Assembly (NCBI GenBank): GCA_934636825.1
Contig: CAKUBG010000043.1
Coordinates: 1-11,011 of the forward strand
Direction of reading: 5' to 3'
Origin: an uncultured bacterium
GTDB lineage: Bacteria; Vulcanimicrobiota; Xenobia; Xenobiales; Xenobiaceae
DNA length: 11,011 nucleotides
Shown here: one piece after another, positions 1-7,237 of the stretch
Layout: each line of letters begins with the position of its first letter
Numbering within the stretch: the first letter of the stretch is position 1
The notes under the pieces: model-generated
The model's input: the letters and a program-made list of their open reading frames with translations, nothing else
The model's database searches: none
Told to the model about the DNA's origin: nothing
Position numbers and translations under genes: made by a program

Positions 1-39
1 ATATTGGCAGAAGCGGGAAAAGAATTTCAGTCGGACAAC

Positions 40-77
40 GGTAGTGCGGCATTGCTTCGCCGCCGCACCGCCTTTTT
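40..77 (+). terminator. Probable rho-independent terminator, plus strand
   Basis: Left arm 40-50 (GGTAGTGCGGC) pairs with right arm 62-72 (GCCGCACCGCC). The stem is about 11 bp with one G-U pair and one mismatch, the loop is 11 nt, and five T follow directly (73-77). The orientation implies a plus-strand gene coming from left of the window. One plus-strand frame has a TAG at 42-44 that could be its stop codon, but only 13 codons of that frame are visible, so the gene itself cannot be identified. Confidence 0.6.
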
Positions 78-113
78 GTTGCGTGGGATACGTGTGTGTG
101 GTGGCCTGGGGAG

Positions 114-368
114 CTGGCGGGATGGAGCTGTTAGAGGCGGGAGAGAAATTTTAGCGAGAGGATCGCTGGTGGGACGGATCAGCTAGTGACGAGAGGTGAC
201 TTTGAGCGGAAGGATCGTTGGCGGGATGAAGCTGCTAAAGGCGAGAGGTAACTTTGAGCGGAAGGATCGCTGGCGAAATGGAGCTGCTAGAAGCGGAAGG
301 GAAATTTTTAGCAGAAGGATTACTGGCGGAGCGGAACAGTCGGCGAAAGAGGCATTATAAGCGGAAAT
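114..368. repeat. Degenerate ~52-bp tandem repeat, about 4.5 copies
   Basis: Consecutive units start at 114, 166, 218, 270 and 323, with lengths 52, 52, 52, 53 and a partial degenerate last unit that fades out near 368. Shared landmarks are CTGGCGG at the unit start, GGAGCTGCTA about 10 bases in, and AGCGGAAGGATCG at the unit end. Units B and C share the end ACTTTGAGCGGAAGGATCG. The units abut directly with no unique spacers. The sequence is strongly purine-rich on the plus strand. Positions 5-34 resemble part of a unit, so the array may once have extended left and been interrupted by the hairpin region. No transposase or flanking target duplication is seen. Confidence 0.85.
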
Positions 369-370
369 AG
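278..370 (+). pseudogene. Possible remnant of a repeat-protein gene (30 codons open)
   Basis: An ATG inside the fourth repeat unit opens a 30-codon frame ending in TAG at 368-370. It begins MELLEAEGKFLAEGLLAERN and ends in a basic stretch. Equivalent residues (MELLEAGEKF in the first unit, at 122) appear in other units but shift frame, because the units are 52-53 bp instead of 54. If one or two bases per unit are restored, the array reads as an 18-residue repeat rich in Glu, Leu and Ala. This suggests a decayed coding repeat. The alternative is a non-coding tandem repeat that reads open by chance because purine-rich DNA has few stops. No ribosome binding site supports translation. Confidence 0.25.
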
Positions 371-390
371 GTTACGCATTTTTTGATAGC

Positions 391-433
391 CCGACGTAGC
401 TGCGCCGTCGGACAGCGTATATTTATATAGCTG
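391..433. repeat. Two adjacent inverted repeats
   Basis: The first has CCGACG (391-396) pairing with CGTCGG (406-411) around a 9-nt loop. The second has CAGC-g-TATAT (413-422) opposite ATATA-GCTG (425-433), nine paired positions with one bulged G and a 2-nt centre. Neither is followed by a T-run on either strand, so they are not typical terminators. They could be protein-binding palindromes or RNA hairpins, but nothing nearby shows which. Confidence 0.4.
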
Positions 434-529
434 GAGCCTGTGAATAAAAGTCTAAAAGTCGGACATTCAGCGCATTTAGCGTTCGTAAAATGCATAACAT
501 TTTTACATACAAGCGTAGTTTTTAACTAA

Positions 530-703
530 CAGGCGGAGACAGTGGCGATGGAAGGCGAAGAATATTGGCCGAAGCTAAAAGCTTCGGTCAGTTCAAGCCT
601 GGAAGAGCCGCAGGCGGGACAGAATCAGCGTCTCTAGGCTGAAAAACTACGCGGCCAACAGACAAAAGCGCAAAAACAGGCTAAAAAGCAGGCAAGCATT
701 TAA
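530..703 (+). other. Purine-rich stretch with amber-interrupted small reading frame
   Basis: After a TAA at 527-529 one plus-strand frame stays open to TAA at 701-703 except for one TAG at 635-637. Candidate starts are GTG 542 and ATG 548, with a GGCGGAG sequence at 532-538 that could act as a ribosome binding site. The first part reads MEGEEYWPKLKASV and onward. The part after the TAG is Lys/Gln/Ala-rich (KAQKQAKKQASI at the end). It could be a decayed gene end or a chance reading in T-poor DNA. I do not recognise a family, and all visible complete genes in the window end in TAA, so nothing here tests amber readthrough. Confidence 0.25.
566..590. repeat. 10-bp stem hairpin with 5-nt loop
   Basis: TGGCCGAAGC (566-575) pairs with GCTTCGGTCA (581-590) around the loop TAAAA, with one G-U pair on the plus strand. 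It lies about 120 bases downstream of the channel gene stop codon on the minus strand. It could fold in that transcript's 3' end, but no U-tract follows on either strand, so a rho-independent terminator is not supported. No other terminator is visible after the channel gene. Confidence 0.5.
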
Positions 704-712
704 ATGTCAGTT

Positions 713-2563
713 TTACATGCCGAAATGTTTAGCGATAATAGCATTCTCTTGTGGAAATTGACGCGATAACCTGGTAAATTGTTCACCGTTAAAAGTAACT
801 AATTCCGCCTCTTCAACTACTGTAACAATGGTTTCAAAGTGCTGACTGTCAGCCAAAGTTTCGCTGAAAATATCTCCGGGAGCCAACATGATAACTTTTT
901 CGTTATTTTCCTGAGCGGAAGCGCTATTTTTTTCGTATTCTTTCAACTTCATAACCATGCGCAAACGACCAGCTTTAACTATAGTAGCTACATCATCGCT
1001 GCCCAGAGTGTCCTTGGGATAGATACATTCACCGGGACCATAAAGTTTTATTTGCGAATGTTCAGCACAAGCTTGTATATATTCTGAGGGCAAATTTTGC
1101 ATAATATCTAATTTGCGCAAGAAATCCCCAATAATTTGGCTGTCTTTCGGCTTATCGCTATTGTCATGCAAAACAGTAGTAATGGGAAAAGGAATATTTA
1201 TCTTTTCGCGATTTAGGTAGTACCACATCGATTCGCGCACTTTAGAATCAATAGTTAAACCGCGACTAAAGTCTTCGATCCAATAATTTACTTTATAATT
1301 CATACTGGAATCGGCAAAATTAACCAGCCAAACTATCGGTTTAGGATCTTTAAGTACATCAGGAACAGCGTCTATAGCTTGTAATAACACTCGACGAACT
1401 AAAGCCGGTGAATGTTCGTAGGCTATGCCTATTTCAAAAGTGCGAGCTTGACGGGAAGTCGGTGAAGAATAATTTTTAACTGTAGATTTAGCCACTATAG
1501 AATTGGGCAAAATGTTGCATTCTCCGCTAAGCAAACGCAACACTGTAGAACGCCAATCTATACTTTCGACAGTTCCCGATAAGCCGGCCACTTCAATATA
1601 ATCACCGGTTTTGTAAGGCTGAGCGAAATCGAGCAATATACCGGCTACGAAGTTACCCATACTTTCTTGTAAAGCTAAACCGACGATAACAGAAATTACT
1701 GTCGAGCCTACTAACAGAGACGATAAGTTGATATTAAAAGCTGTCGATAAAACTACTAATATAAGAATAACGTAGGCGATTAAACGACTCAGATCCTGAA
1801 TTAGCTTGGAAATTACTATAGACTTTATTTTGGTCAGATAATAATCGAAGAAGAGCAAGAAGAAAGATTCAATAAAAATGGTGCATAAGTCGATAGCCAG
1901 GGCTATATCCAAATAACGAATTAAATCAACAATTTGTTTAAGTTTATTAGGCGCCCAAGTCCAGGCATACATGGCCGTGAGAATACAAATTAGGACATAA
2001 CAGGGCGTTTTTATTTTGCCCATAACCGCTTTGAGTATGTCATTTTTAAAATCGACATCTTCAAAAACGAAGTTATAGACAAATTTTAAGACCATATATA
2101 CGGCAACGGTATAGCAAGAAGCGACAAAGAAGCCACCTTCAATAATTTCTTGCTGCAACATGTTGCGGTAAGCGACATTGACCAACAAAAAGTATAGGAT
2201 AAACCGTAAAACGTAAAAAGAAACGTTCCAAATAGCTTTGGGAACTTTTAAGCTGATATTGATGCGCTCTAAGACACTGAGCAAAACTTCGCCACCCATA
2301 GCCACTAAAACTAGCAGCAAAGCGGTATAACACTCTTCATATAACCGCGACAAAGAGCTGATGCAATAACAAGAATTTAGAACAGGGATTAAAAAGCCGA
2401 CGATAAGCAAAAAAGGACGCCAGCGTTCTTGCAAAGTTTTTATTAGTTGAACTTTAGTTTTATAGCGATAGCAAAACCAAGTAAAGCAATAATAACAAGC
2501 CGCAGCTAAAAGGATAGAAATACCTACTCCGCGGATAAGTTCCAGATCTAGAGTTCGAATCAT
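713..2563 (-). CDS. MscS-family channel with C-terminal cyclic-nucleotide-binding-like domain
   Basis: A 616-residue inner-membrane protein. About eight hydrophobic segments lie near residues 11-30, 50-66, 79-98, 113-131, 144-167, 186-203, 217-242 and 259-278. An MscS core follows (about 275-462), with the pore-helix motif GLALQESMGNFVAGILL at 295-311 and beta-domain sequence GDYIEVAGLSGTVESIDWR at 320-338. Residues 491-612 resemble a cyclic-nucleotide-binding fold (GPGECIY, APGDIFSE). This layout matches the bacterial cyclic-nucleotide-gated branch of MscS channels, which are thought to let solutes pass under ligand or tension control. In my by-eye alignment the phosphate-cassette arginine is replaced (ET at 577-578 instead of RS/RT), so cAMP or cGMP binding is doubtful. 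The start is the ATG at 2561-2563, with GGGGG nine bases upstream. It lies 15 bp after the methyltransferase stop, so the two are probably co-transcribed. The stop is TAA. Confidence 0.9.
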   Translation of the reverse strand: MIRTLDLELIRGVGISILLAAACYYCFTWFCYRYKTKVQLIKTLQERWRPFLLIVGFLIPVLNSCYCISSLSRLYEECYTALLLVLVAMGGEVLLSVLERINISLKVPKAIWNVSFYVLRFILYFLLVNVAYRNMLQQEIIEGGFFVASCYTVAVYMVLKFVYNFVFEDVDFKNDILKAVMGKIKTPCYVLICILTAMYAWTWAPNKLKQIVDLIRYLDIALAIDLCTIFIESFFLLFFDYYLTKIKSIVISKLIQDLSRLIAYVILILVVLSTAFNINLSSLLVGSTVISVIVGLALQESMGNFVAGILLDFAQPYKTGDYIEVAGLSGTVESIDWRSTVLRLLSGECNILPNSIVAKSTVKNYSSPTSRQARTFEIGIAYEHSPALVRRVLLQAIDAVPDVLKDPKPIVWLVNFADSSMNYKVNYWIEDFSRGLTIDSKVRESMWYYLNREKINIPFPITTVLHDNSDKPKDSQIIGDFLRKLDIMQNLPSEYIQACAEHSQIKLYGPGECIYPKDTLGSDDVATIVKAGRLRMVMKLKEYEKNSASAQENNEKVIMLAPGDIFSETLADSQHFETIVTVVEEAELVTFNGEQFTRLSRQFPQENAIIAKHFGM

Positions 2564-2572
2564 ACAATAATA

Positions 2573-2577
2573 CCCCC
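2573..2577 (-). promoter_or_regulatory. Ribosome binding site of the channel gene
   Basis: GGGGG on the minus strand lies nine bases before the ATG at 2561-2563. It sits within the 15-bp gap after the methyltransferase stop, which supports both the start choice and the two-gene operon. Confidence 0.6.
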
Positions 2578-2578
2578 G

Positions 2579-3808
2579 TTACTTTCTCGGACGGGAAAAA
2601 GTCAGAGCATACATAGGAGAAGGCTCTGCGACAGCCTCTTGATCGCCTGCTTTTTCGAAGCCCAATTCGGCAAAAAGTTGAATGACTTGAGCTTTTGACA
2701 AATGGGGCCTATTTTTATAAGGAAGAAAATCTATTACTACGATTTTACCATCTTGGTGTAAACTCTTGGCAAGTTGACGCAAATACGATTTGGCTTTAGC
2801 TGAAGCTTCACCGTGTACCTGAAAATCGATTCCAGCCATAACATTTAAAGCATCAATTAAGTATAAACGATCCAAACTATTTGACGGAAGCTTAGGATCG
2901 TTGCGTTTAGCTAAACAAATTTGCACATTTGAGCAATGGCGTTTTTGTTTTACAAATTCGATAAAATCCAGCACACTTTTATCTATATCTTGAGCATAAA
3001 CTAAACCCCTATTTCCCACGCCTTTGGCTAAACTCCAAGTATAGCAACCGACGCCACAGCCAATATCAGCTACTTTTTCTCCTCGACTCACAGCTGCCGG
3101 ACCGCTACCCAATAGTATTTTATCTAAGCGATGTAAACGTTCACTGTTGTAGTAGCCCATGGCCAATTGGCGATAAATTTCCTCAGGCTGGCCCAAAATT
3201 TTACGCTGTGGATAAGTAAAGGCCAAATGATCACGCAAGCAACTCAATCTTTTAGTCACTGTATCTAATTTGTAAGAGTGACCGCTAAGAGGACACTTTC
3301 CCCAAGCTGGCAATTTTTCACCTGTAGTAAAATTGAGGTGGCAACCTAAACGTTCCAAGCGTTCAAAACACAAACTTTTGCCCAAATTGTCGTAGCTTGA
3401 TTGTCTAGCTTTATTCTCAAATAAAAATTGGTATATATGCTCAAATTCGGCAGAGTCGGAGTAGGGAAACAACTTATGTAATTGTTTCAAATACTCGGAA
3501 TTGAATTTATTCTGACGGCGCAACCAATTTTCTTTTATAAGTACAGGAGCAATATCCGGCCAAAAAGTGCTAAAAGAGCGAGCTTCTTCCACACCCACAA
3601 GCTGTCCATTCCCCGCCTTTTGCAAGAAAAATCCCATTTTATCAGTCAGTTCTTCCAAATTGTTCGGCTCAATAATCTTGACAGCAATATTGTCGGTATT
3701 GCCTTTTTTATTATCCGCAACAATAGAGTCTCTGCCCCTAAATTTTAATATACATAGAATAGACAAAGCCAAAAGAATTACAATCAACAGCTTAACAACT
3801 TTATGCAT
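2579..3808 (-). CDS. Membrane-anchored class I SAM-dependent methyltransferase
   Basis: A 409-residue protein. Residues 4-23 form one hydrophobic segment (KVVKLLIVILLALSILCILK) with no lipobox or clear cleavage site, so probably an anchor. Residues 40-220 are an unassigned region containing KCPLSGHSY (171-179) and LSC..DH (188-194). Residues 230-409 form a Rossmann methyltransferase. Motif I is VADIGCGVGCYTWSLA (246-261), an acidic SAM-ribose position lies in YAQDID (271-276), and later strands are LYLIDALNVM (315-324) and GKIVVIDFLP (354-363), as in the UbiE/Methyltransf_11 type. The substrate is unknown. SAM is cytoplasmic, so the catalytic part should face the cytoplasm, although charges flank both ends of the anchor. 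The start is the ATG at 3806-3808, where AAGGGG lies only two bases upstream, closer than usual. The gene begins 18 bp after the pump terminator and leads into the channel gene. Confidence 0.82.
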   Translation of the reverse strand: MHKVVKLLIVILLALSILCILKFRGRDSIVADNKKGNTDNIAVKIIEPNNLEELTDKMGFFLQKAGNGQLVGVEEARSFSTFWPDIAPVLIKENWLRRQNKFNSEYLKQLHKLFPYSDSAEFEHIYQFLFENKARQSSYDNLGKSLCFERLERLGCHLNFTTGEKLPAWGKCPLSGHSYKLDTVTKRLSCLRDHLAFTYPQRKILGQPEEIYRQLAMGYYNSERLHRLDKILLGSGPAAVSRGEKVADIGCGVGCYTWSLAKGVGNRGLVYAQDIDKSVLDFIEFVKQKRHCSNVQICLAKRNDPKLPSNSLDRLYLIDALNVMAGIDFQVHGEASAKAKSYLRQLAKSLHQDGKIVVIDFLPYKNRPHLSKAQVIQLFAELGFEKAGDQEAVAEPSPMYALTFSRPRK

Positions 3809-3825
3809 AGCCCCTTATTTTTGGC

Positions 3826-3871
3826 AAAAAAAATAACTCCCCCAAGAGCATTGCTCGAGGAAGAGTTATTT
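3826..3871 (-). terminator. Rho-independent terminator of the efflux operon
   Basis: Reading the minus strand, AAATAACTC (3871-3863) pairs perfectly with GAGTTATTT (3839-3831). Inner pairs are TTCC with GGGG and GAGC with GCTC around an AAT loop. A run of eight T on the minus strand (3833-3826) overlaps the end of the stem and continues past it. It lies 21 bases after the transporter stop codon and separates the pump operon from the methyltransferase-channel pair. Confidence 0.88.
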
Positions 3872-3892
3872 AACAATCAGCTTTTTATCGAT

Positions 3893-6800
3893 TTAGTCTT
3901 TTTTGTCTAAATCGACTTTAGGTGGCTGATCGTCTACCGACTTAGCTGCCGAACTTGTATCCTGAGAAGGATTTTCGGCTTTGCTCGATTCGGCTTTAGC
4001 AGAAGAAGTTGCTTGGACTGCTTCGGCTTTAGCTTCAGCCTGAACCGGAGCGATAGCGCTCTGATCCTGAGCAGCAGCTTCACTTTGCAAATTGGCAACT
4101 TTGCGCTGATCGCCAGTTACCAATACGATCAAACCCTGTACAGAGACATAAAGCACAGGAATGATAAAGATACCTATCAAGGTAGCTGCTAACATACCGC
4201 ACATTACCGAAACACCCAAAGCGGCTCGGCAAGCAGCGGAAGCACCCTGAGCTTGAGCCAAAGGCAGTACGCCCAAAATGAAAGCGAACGAAGTCATCAA
4301 AATAGGACGGAAACGAATTCGAGCAGCCTCTACGGTAGCTTCAATCAAATCCATACCGCCGTCATAGTTCATTTTGGCATACTCTACGATCAAAATGGCA
4401 TTTTTAGCAGAGAGACCGATTAAGGTCAAAATACCAATTTGAACATAAATATTCATATCCAAACCAACTGCATTAACACCGAGCAAAGCGCCCAGAACTA
4501 CTGTAGGCATAGAAAGCAATACGGCAAAAGGAATGCCCCAGCTTTCATACTGAGCGGCCAAGAAGAGGAAGACGAAGACCAAGCCCAAACCGAGAATAAT
4601 AGCCGTTTGGCCAGAAGCTTGCTTCTCTTGGTAGGCCATACCAGTCCACTCAAAACCATATTGGTTGGGCAGCTTGGAGGCCAAATCTTCAATAGTAGCA
4701 ATACCTTGACCGGAGCTAATGCCCGTTTTGGTGCTGGCATTGACTTCTACAGTACGGTAGAGGTTATATCTCAAGACAACTTCGGGGCCGGTAGTTTGAT
4801 TTACAGTAGTAACCGTACTCAAAGGTACCATGCTGCCATTTTGGCTGCGCAAGTAAATCGAGCCGATGTCACTAGGATCACGTCTGTAAGCCGATTCAGC
4901 TTGCATCATTACACGCCAAGTACGGCCGAATTGGTTAAATTGGTTGATAAAGTAGCCGCCTAAGTTTATTTGCATAGCCAAGAAAGCAGACTTGACAGGA
5001 ATTTGCAAATTCTGCAATTTGTCTCGATCAACATCGACTTTCAACATAGGAATAGCCGGGTTGAACATAGTGTAGGCGGAAGTGAAGATATCTTGCCGCT
5101 GATTTATTTTGGCGATAAAGTCTTTGGCAGATAAGAACATAGGCATAATTTCACCGCCACTACGGTCTTGGAATTCCATAGTTAAAGCGGAGGACATGCC
5201 TAGGCCAGGCACAGGCGGAGGACAGAAAACTACAGTGGAAGCTTCTTTTATTTCGGAAGCTTCTTTAGTCATGGCAGCAATTAAACCGCGCAACTGAGTT
5301 TCGGGAGTCGTACGGTCGTCCCAGTCTTTCAAAGCGCCAATTACAGCGCCAGCGTTACTGGACATATTACCTTGCATAATGTTGTAGCCGATCAAGCCGA
5401 TAGTATTTTCGACCGCATCACTATGCTTTTTCATAATTTCGTCAAGCTTATTAACTACAGCTTCAGTGCGTTCTAGGGAAGCACCGGAAGGTAAAGTACA
5501 GCTAATGAGTACAATACCTTGGTCTTCCATGGGAATGAAGCCAGTAGGAGTCGTAGTGGCCAAATGATAAGCGCCATAGTAAACAGCTCCGATAATCAAG
5601 AAACTGATAATTAAATTCTTGACTAAAAAACGAACTATAGTCGTGTACAGGTGGGTAAACCAACCGAACACAATATCGAACAGCTTGAAGAACCAGCCGA
5701 ATAAATAATCGACAATGCCCTTTTCTGAGCGAGGACGCAAGAGCAAAGAGCACAAAGCCGGAGTCATGGTCAGAGCTACCAAAGCCGACAGCAATACGGA
5801 GACGGCCAAAGTGATAGCGAATTGCTTATACATAACACCGGTCATACCGCCCATAAAAGCTACAGGTACGAATACAGCGCAAAGCACCAAAGCGATAGCC
5901 ATAACCGGGCCGGATACTTCGTCCATAGCCTTTTCGGTAGCCTCCATAGGAGAAAGGCCATGCTCAATGTGTAGTTCGACAGCCTCCACTACTACAATGG
6001 CGTCGTCTACTACAATACCTACAGCCAAAACCATACCGAACATAGTCAGCAAGTTGATGGAGAAGCCCAAGGCAGCGAAACCAGCAAAGGTACCTACCAA
6101 CGAGACAGGGACAGCTAAAATAGGTACCAAAGTGGCACGGAAGTTGCCCAAGAAGACAAACACCACAATCAATACCAAAACAATAGCTTCAAATAGGGTT
6201 TGTACCACTTCTTCGATAGATTTAACCACGAAGATAGTAGCGTCATAAGTTACGGTATAATTGATACCGGTAGGGAAAGATTTGGAAAGTTCAGCCAGTT
6301 TGGCTTTTACCGATTTAGCCAAAGCCACAGCGTTTGCGCTAGGTTGCTGATAAATAGCAACAACTACAGAACTATTGCCATTAAACTGACCCTTGGTAGC
6401 GTAAGTATTGGCGCCCAATTCCACTCTAGCTACGTCACGAACGCGCAAATAAGCGCCATTAGGTTGAGTGCGAATAATAACATTGCCGAACTCTTCCGGC
6501 GTAGTTAGACGCCCTTTTACGTTAACTGGATATTGGAACTGCACTCCAGCCGTTTGCGGAGGATCGCCTATGGAACCAGCCGCAGCCTGAACGTTTTGCG
6601 TTTGAATAGCGCCTACTATATCATCCACAGTTACGCCCAATTTAGCCAGCACATCAGGCTTAATCCAGATACGCATGGAGTAGTCGCGCTGACCGACCAA
6701 AATCGCCGCCGAACCGACACCATTTAAACGGGCCAATTGGTCAATAATATTGATAACACAATAGTTACTGACGAAAAGATCGTCTCGGGATCCGTCGCCG

Positions 6801-7231
6801 GAATAGAAGTTCAAATAAAGCAATTGCTGAGTAGATTGCTTTTTGACACTTACGCCCGACTGAGTGACTTCGGTAGGCAACAAAGGCGTAGCTTTAGAAA
6901 GACGGTTTTGCACATCTACCATAGCCATGTCTTGGTCACGCGACAAGTCAAAAGTAACTTGCAAAGTGTAGTGGCCGGAGTTGGCGCAAATCGAACGCAT
7001 ATAAAGCATACCTTCAGCGCCGTTGATCTGTTGCTCGATACACGAAGCTACCGTCTCCTCCAACACTTGAGCGTTGGCGCCAGCATAATCGGCGTCAAGC
7101 TGAATGACTGGAGGCGTAATGGCTGGATATTGAGCTACAGGCAAACTGTAAATACAAACCGCACCGGATAGCAATATGATTAGCGAAATCACTATGGCCA
7201 AAACCGGACGGTGAATAAAGAATTTCGCCAA
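3893..7231 (-). CDS. RND multidrug efflux transporter, HAE1/AcrB family
   Basis: A 1112-residue inner-membrane proton/substrate antiporter, the motor of a tripartite pump. It starts in the family-typical way (MAKFFIHRPVLAIVISLIIL). The proton-relay pair D409-D410 lies in VGIVVDDAIVVVEAVE, and the partner lysine K943 lies in LIGLSAKNAILIVEYAK. Other family signatures are PTGFIPMEDQG (562-572), LTMTPALCSLLLRP (487-500) and RIRFRPILMTSFAF (971-984). Two periplasmic domains lie between TM1-TM2 and TM7-TM8, as expected. The protein is longer than AcrB because of a hydrophilic Ala/Ser/Glu/Lys tail (about 1045-1112). The start is TTG at 7229-7231, supported by AAGGAGA seven bases upstream. The next ATG is far too late for TM1. 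It lies 14 bp after the adaptor stop. The substrate cannot be read from the sequence. Confidence 0.97.
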   Translation of the reverse strand: MAKFFIHRPVLAIVISLIILLSGAVCIYSLPVAQYPAITPPVIQLDADYAGANAQVLEETVASCIEQQINGAEGMLYMRSICANSGHYTLQVTFDLSRDQDMAMVDVQNRLSKATPLLPTEVTQSGVSVKKQSTQQLLYLNFYSGDGSRDDLFVSNYCVINIIDQLARLNGVGSAAILVGQRDYSMRIWIKPDVLAKLGVTVDDIVGAIQTQNVQAAAGSIGDPPQTAGVQFQYPVNVKGRLTTPEEFGNVIIRTQPNGAYLRVRDVARVELGANTYATKGQFNGNSSVVVAIYQQPSANAVALAKSVKAKLAELSKSFPTGINYTVTYDATIFVVKSIEEVVQTLFEAIVLVLIVVFVFLGNFRATLVPILAVPVSLVGTFAGFAALGFSINLLTMFGMVLAVGIVVDDAIVVVEAVELHIEHGLSPMEATEKAMDEVSGPVMAIALVLCAVFVPVAFMGGMTGVMYKQFAITLAVSVLLSALVALTMTPALCSLLLRPRSEKGIVDYLFGWFFKLFDIVFGWFTHLYTTIVRFLVKNLIISFLIIGAVYYGAYHLATTTPTGFIPMEDQGIVLISCTLPSGASLERTEAVVNKLDEIMKKHSDAVENTIGLIGYNIMQGNMSSNAGAVIGALKDWDDRTTPETQLRGLIAAMTKEASEIKEASTVVFCPPPVPGLGMSSALTMEFQDRSGGEIMPMFLSAKDFIAKINQRQDIFTSAYTMFNPAIPMLKVDVDRDKLQNLQIPVKSAFLAMQINLGGYFINQFNQFGRTWRVMMQAESAYRRDPSDIGSIYLRSQNGSMVPLSTVTTVNQTTGPEVVLRYNLYRTVEVNASTKTGISSGQGIATIEDLASKLPNQYGFEWTGMAYQEKQASGQTAIILGLGLVFVFLFLAAQYESWGIPFAVLLSMPTVVLGALLGVNAVGLDMNIYVQIGILTLIGLSAKNAILIVEYAKMNYDGGMDLIEATVEAARIRFRPILMTSFAFILGVLPLAQAQGASAACRAALGVSVMCGMLAATLIGIFIIPVLYVSVQGLIVLVTGDQRKVANLQSEAAAQDQSAIAPVQAEAKAEAVQATSSAKAESSKAENPSQDTSSAAKSVDDQPPKVDLDKKD

Positions 7232-7237
7232 AGTTTT

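Noticed and set aside
4..186. 60-codon plus-strand frame at the left edge
   Set aside because: It starts at a TTG with no visible ribosome site, runs through the terminator hairpin at 40-77 and across non-triplet tandem repeats, and matches no family I know.
114..368. CRISPR array
   Set aside because: The units abut directly with no unique spacers, the units diverge, and no cas genes are present.
391..411. Terminator for the channel gene
   Set aside because: The CCGACG/CGTCGG hairpin is not followed by a T-run on either strand; on the minus strand an A-run follows.
4439..4963. 174-codon plus-strand frame inside the transporter gene
   Set aside because: It is antisense to conserved RND motifs, including the Lys943 helix region, with no ribosome site or known domain.
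5715..6248. 177-codon plus-strand frame inside the transporter gene
   Set aside because: It is antisense to the well supported RND coding sequence. Its Thr/Lys/Ala-rich composition is what the reverse of membrane-protein codons gives.
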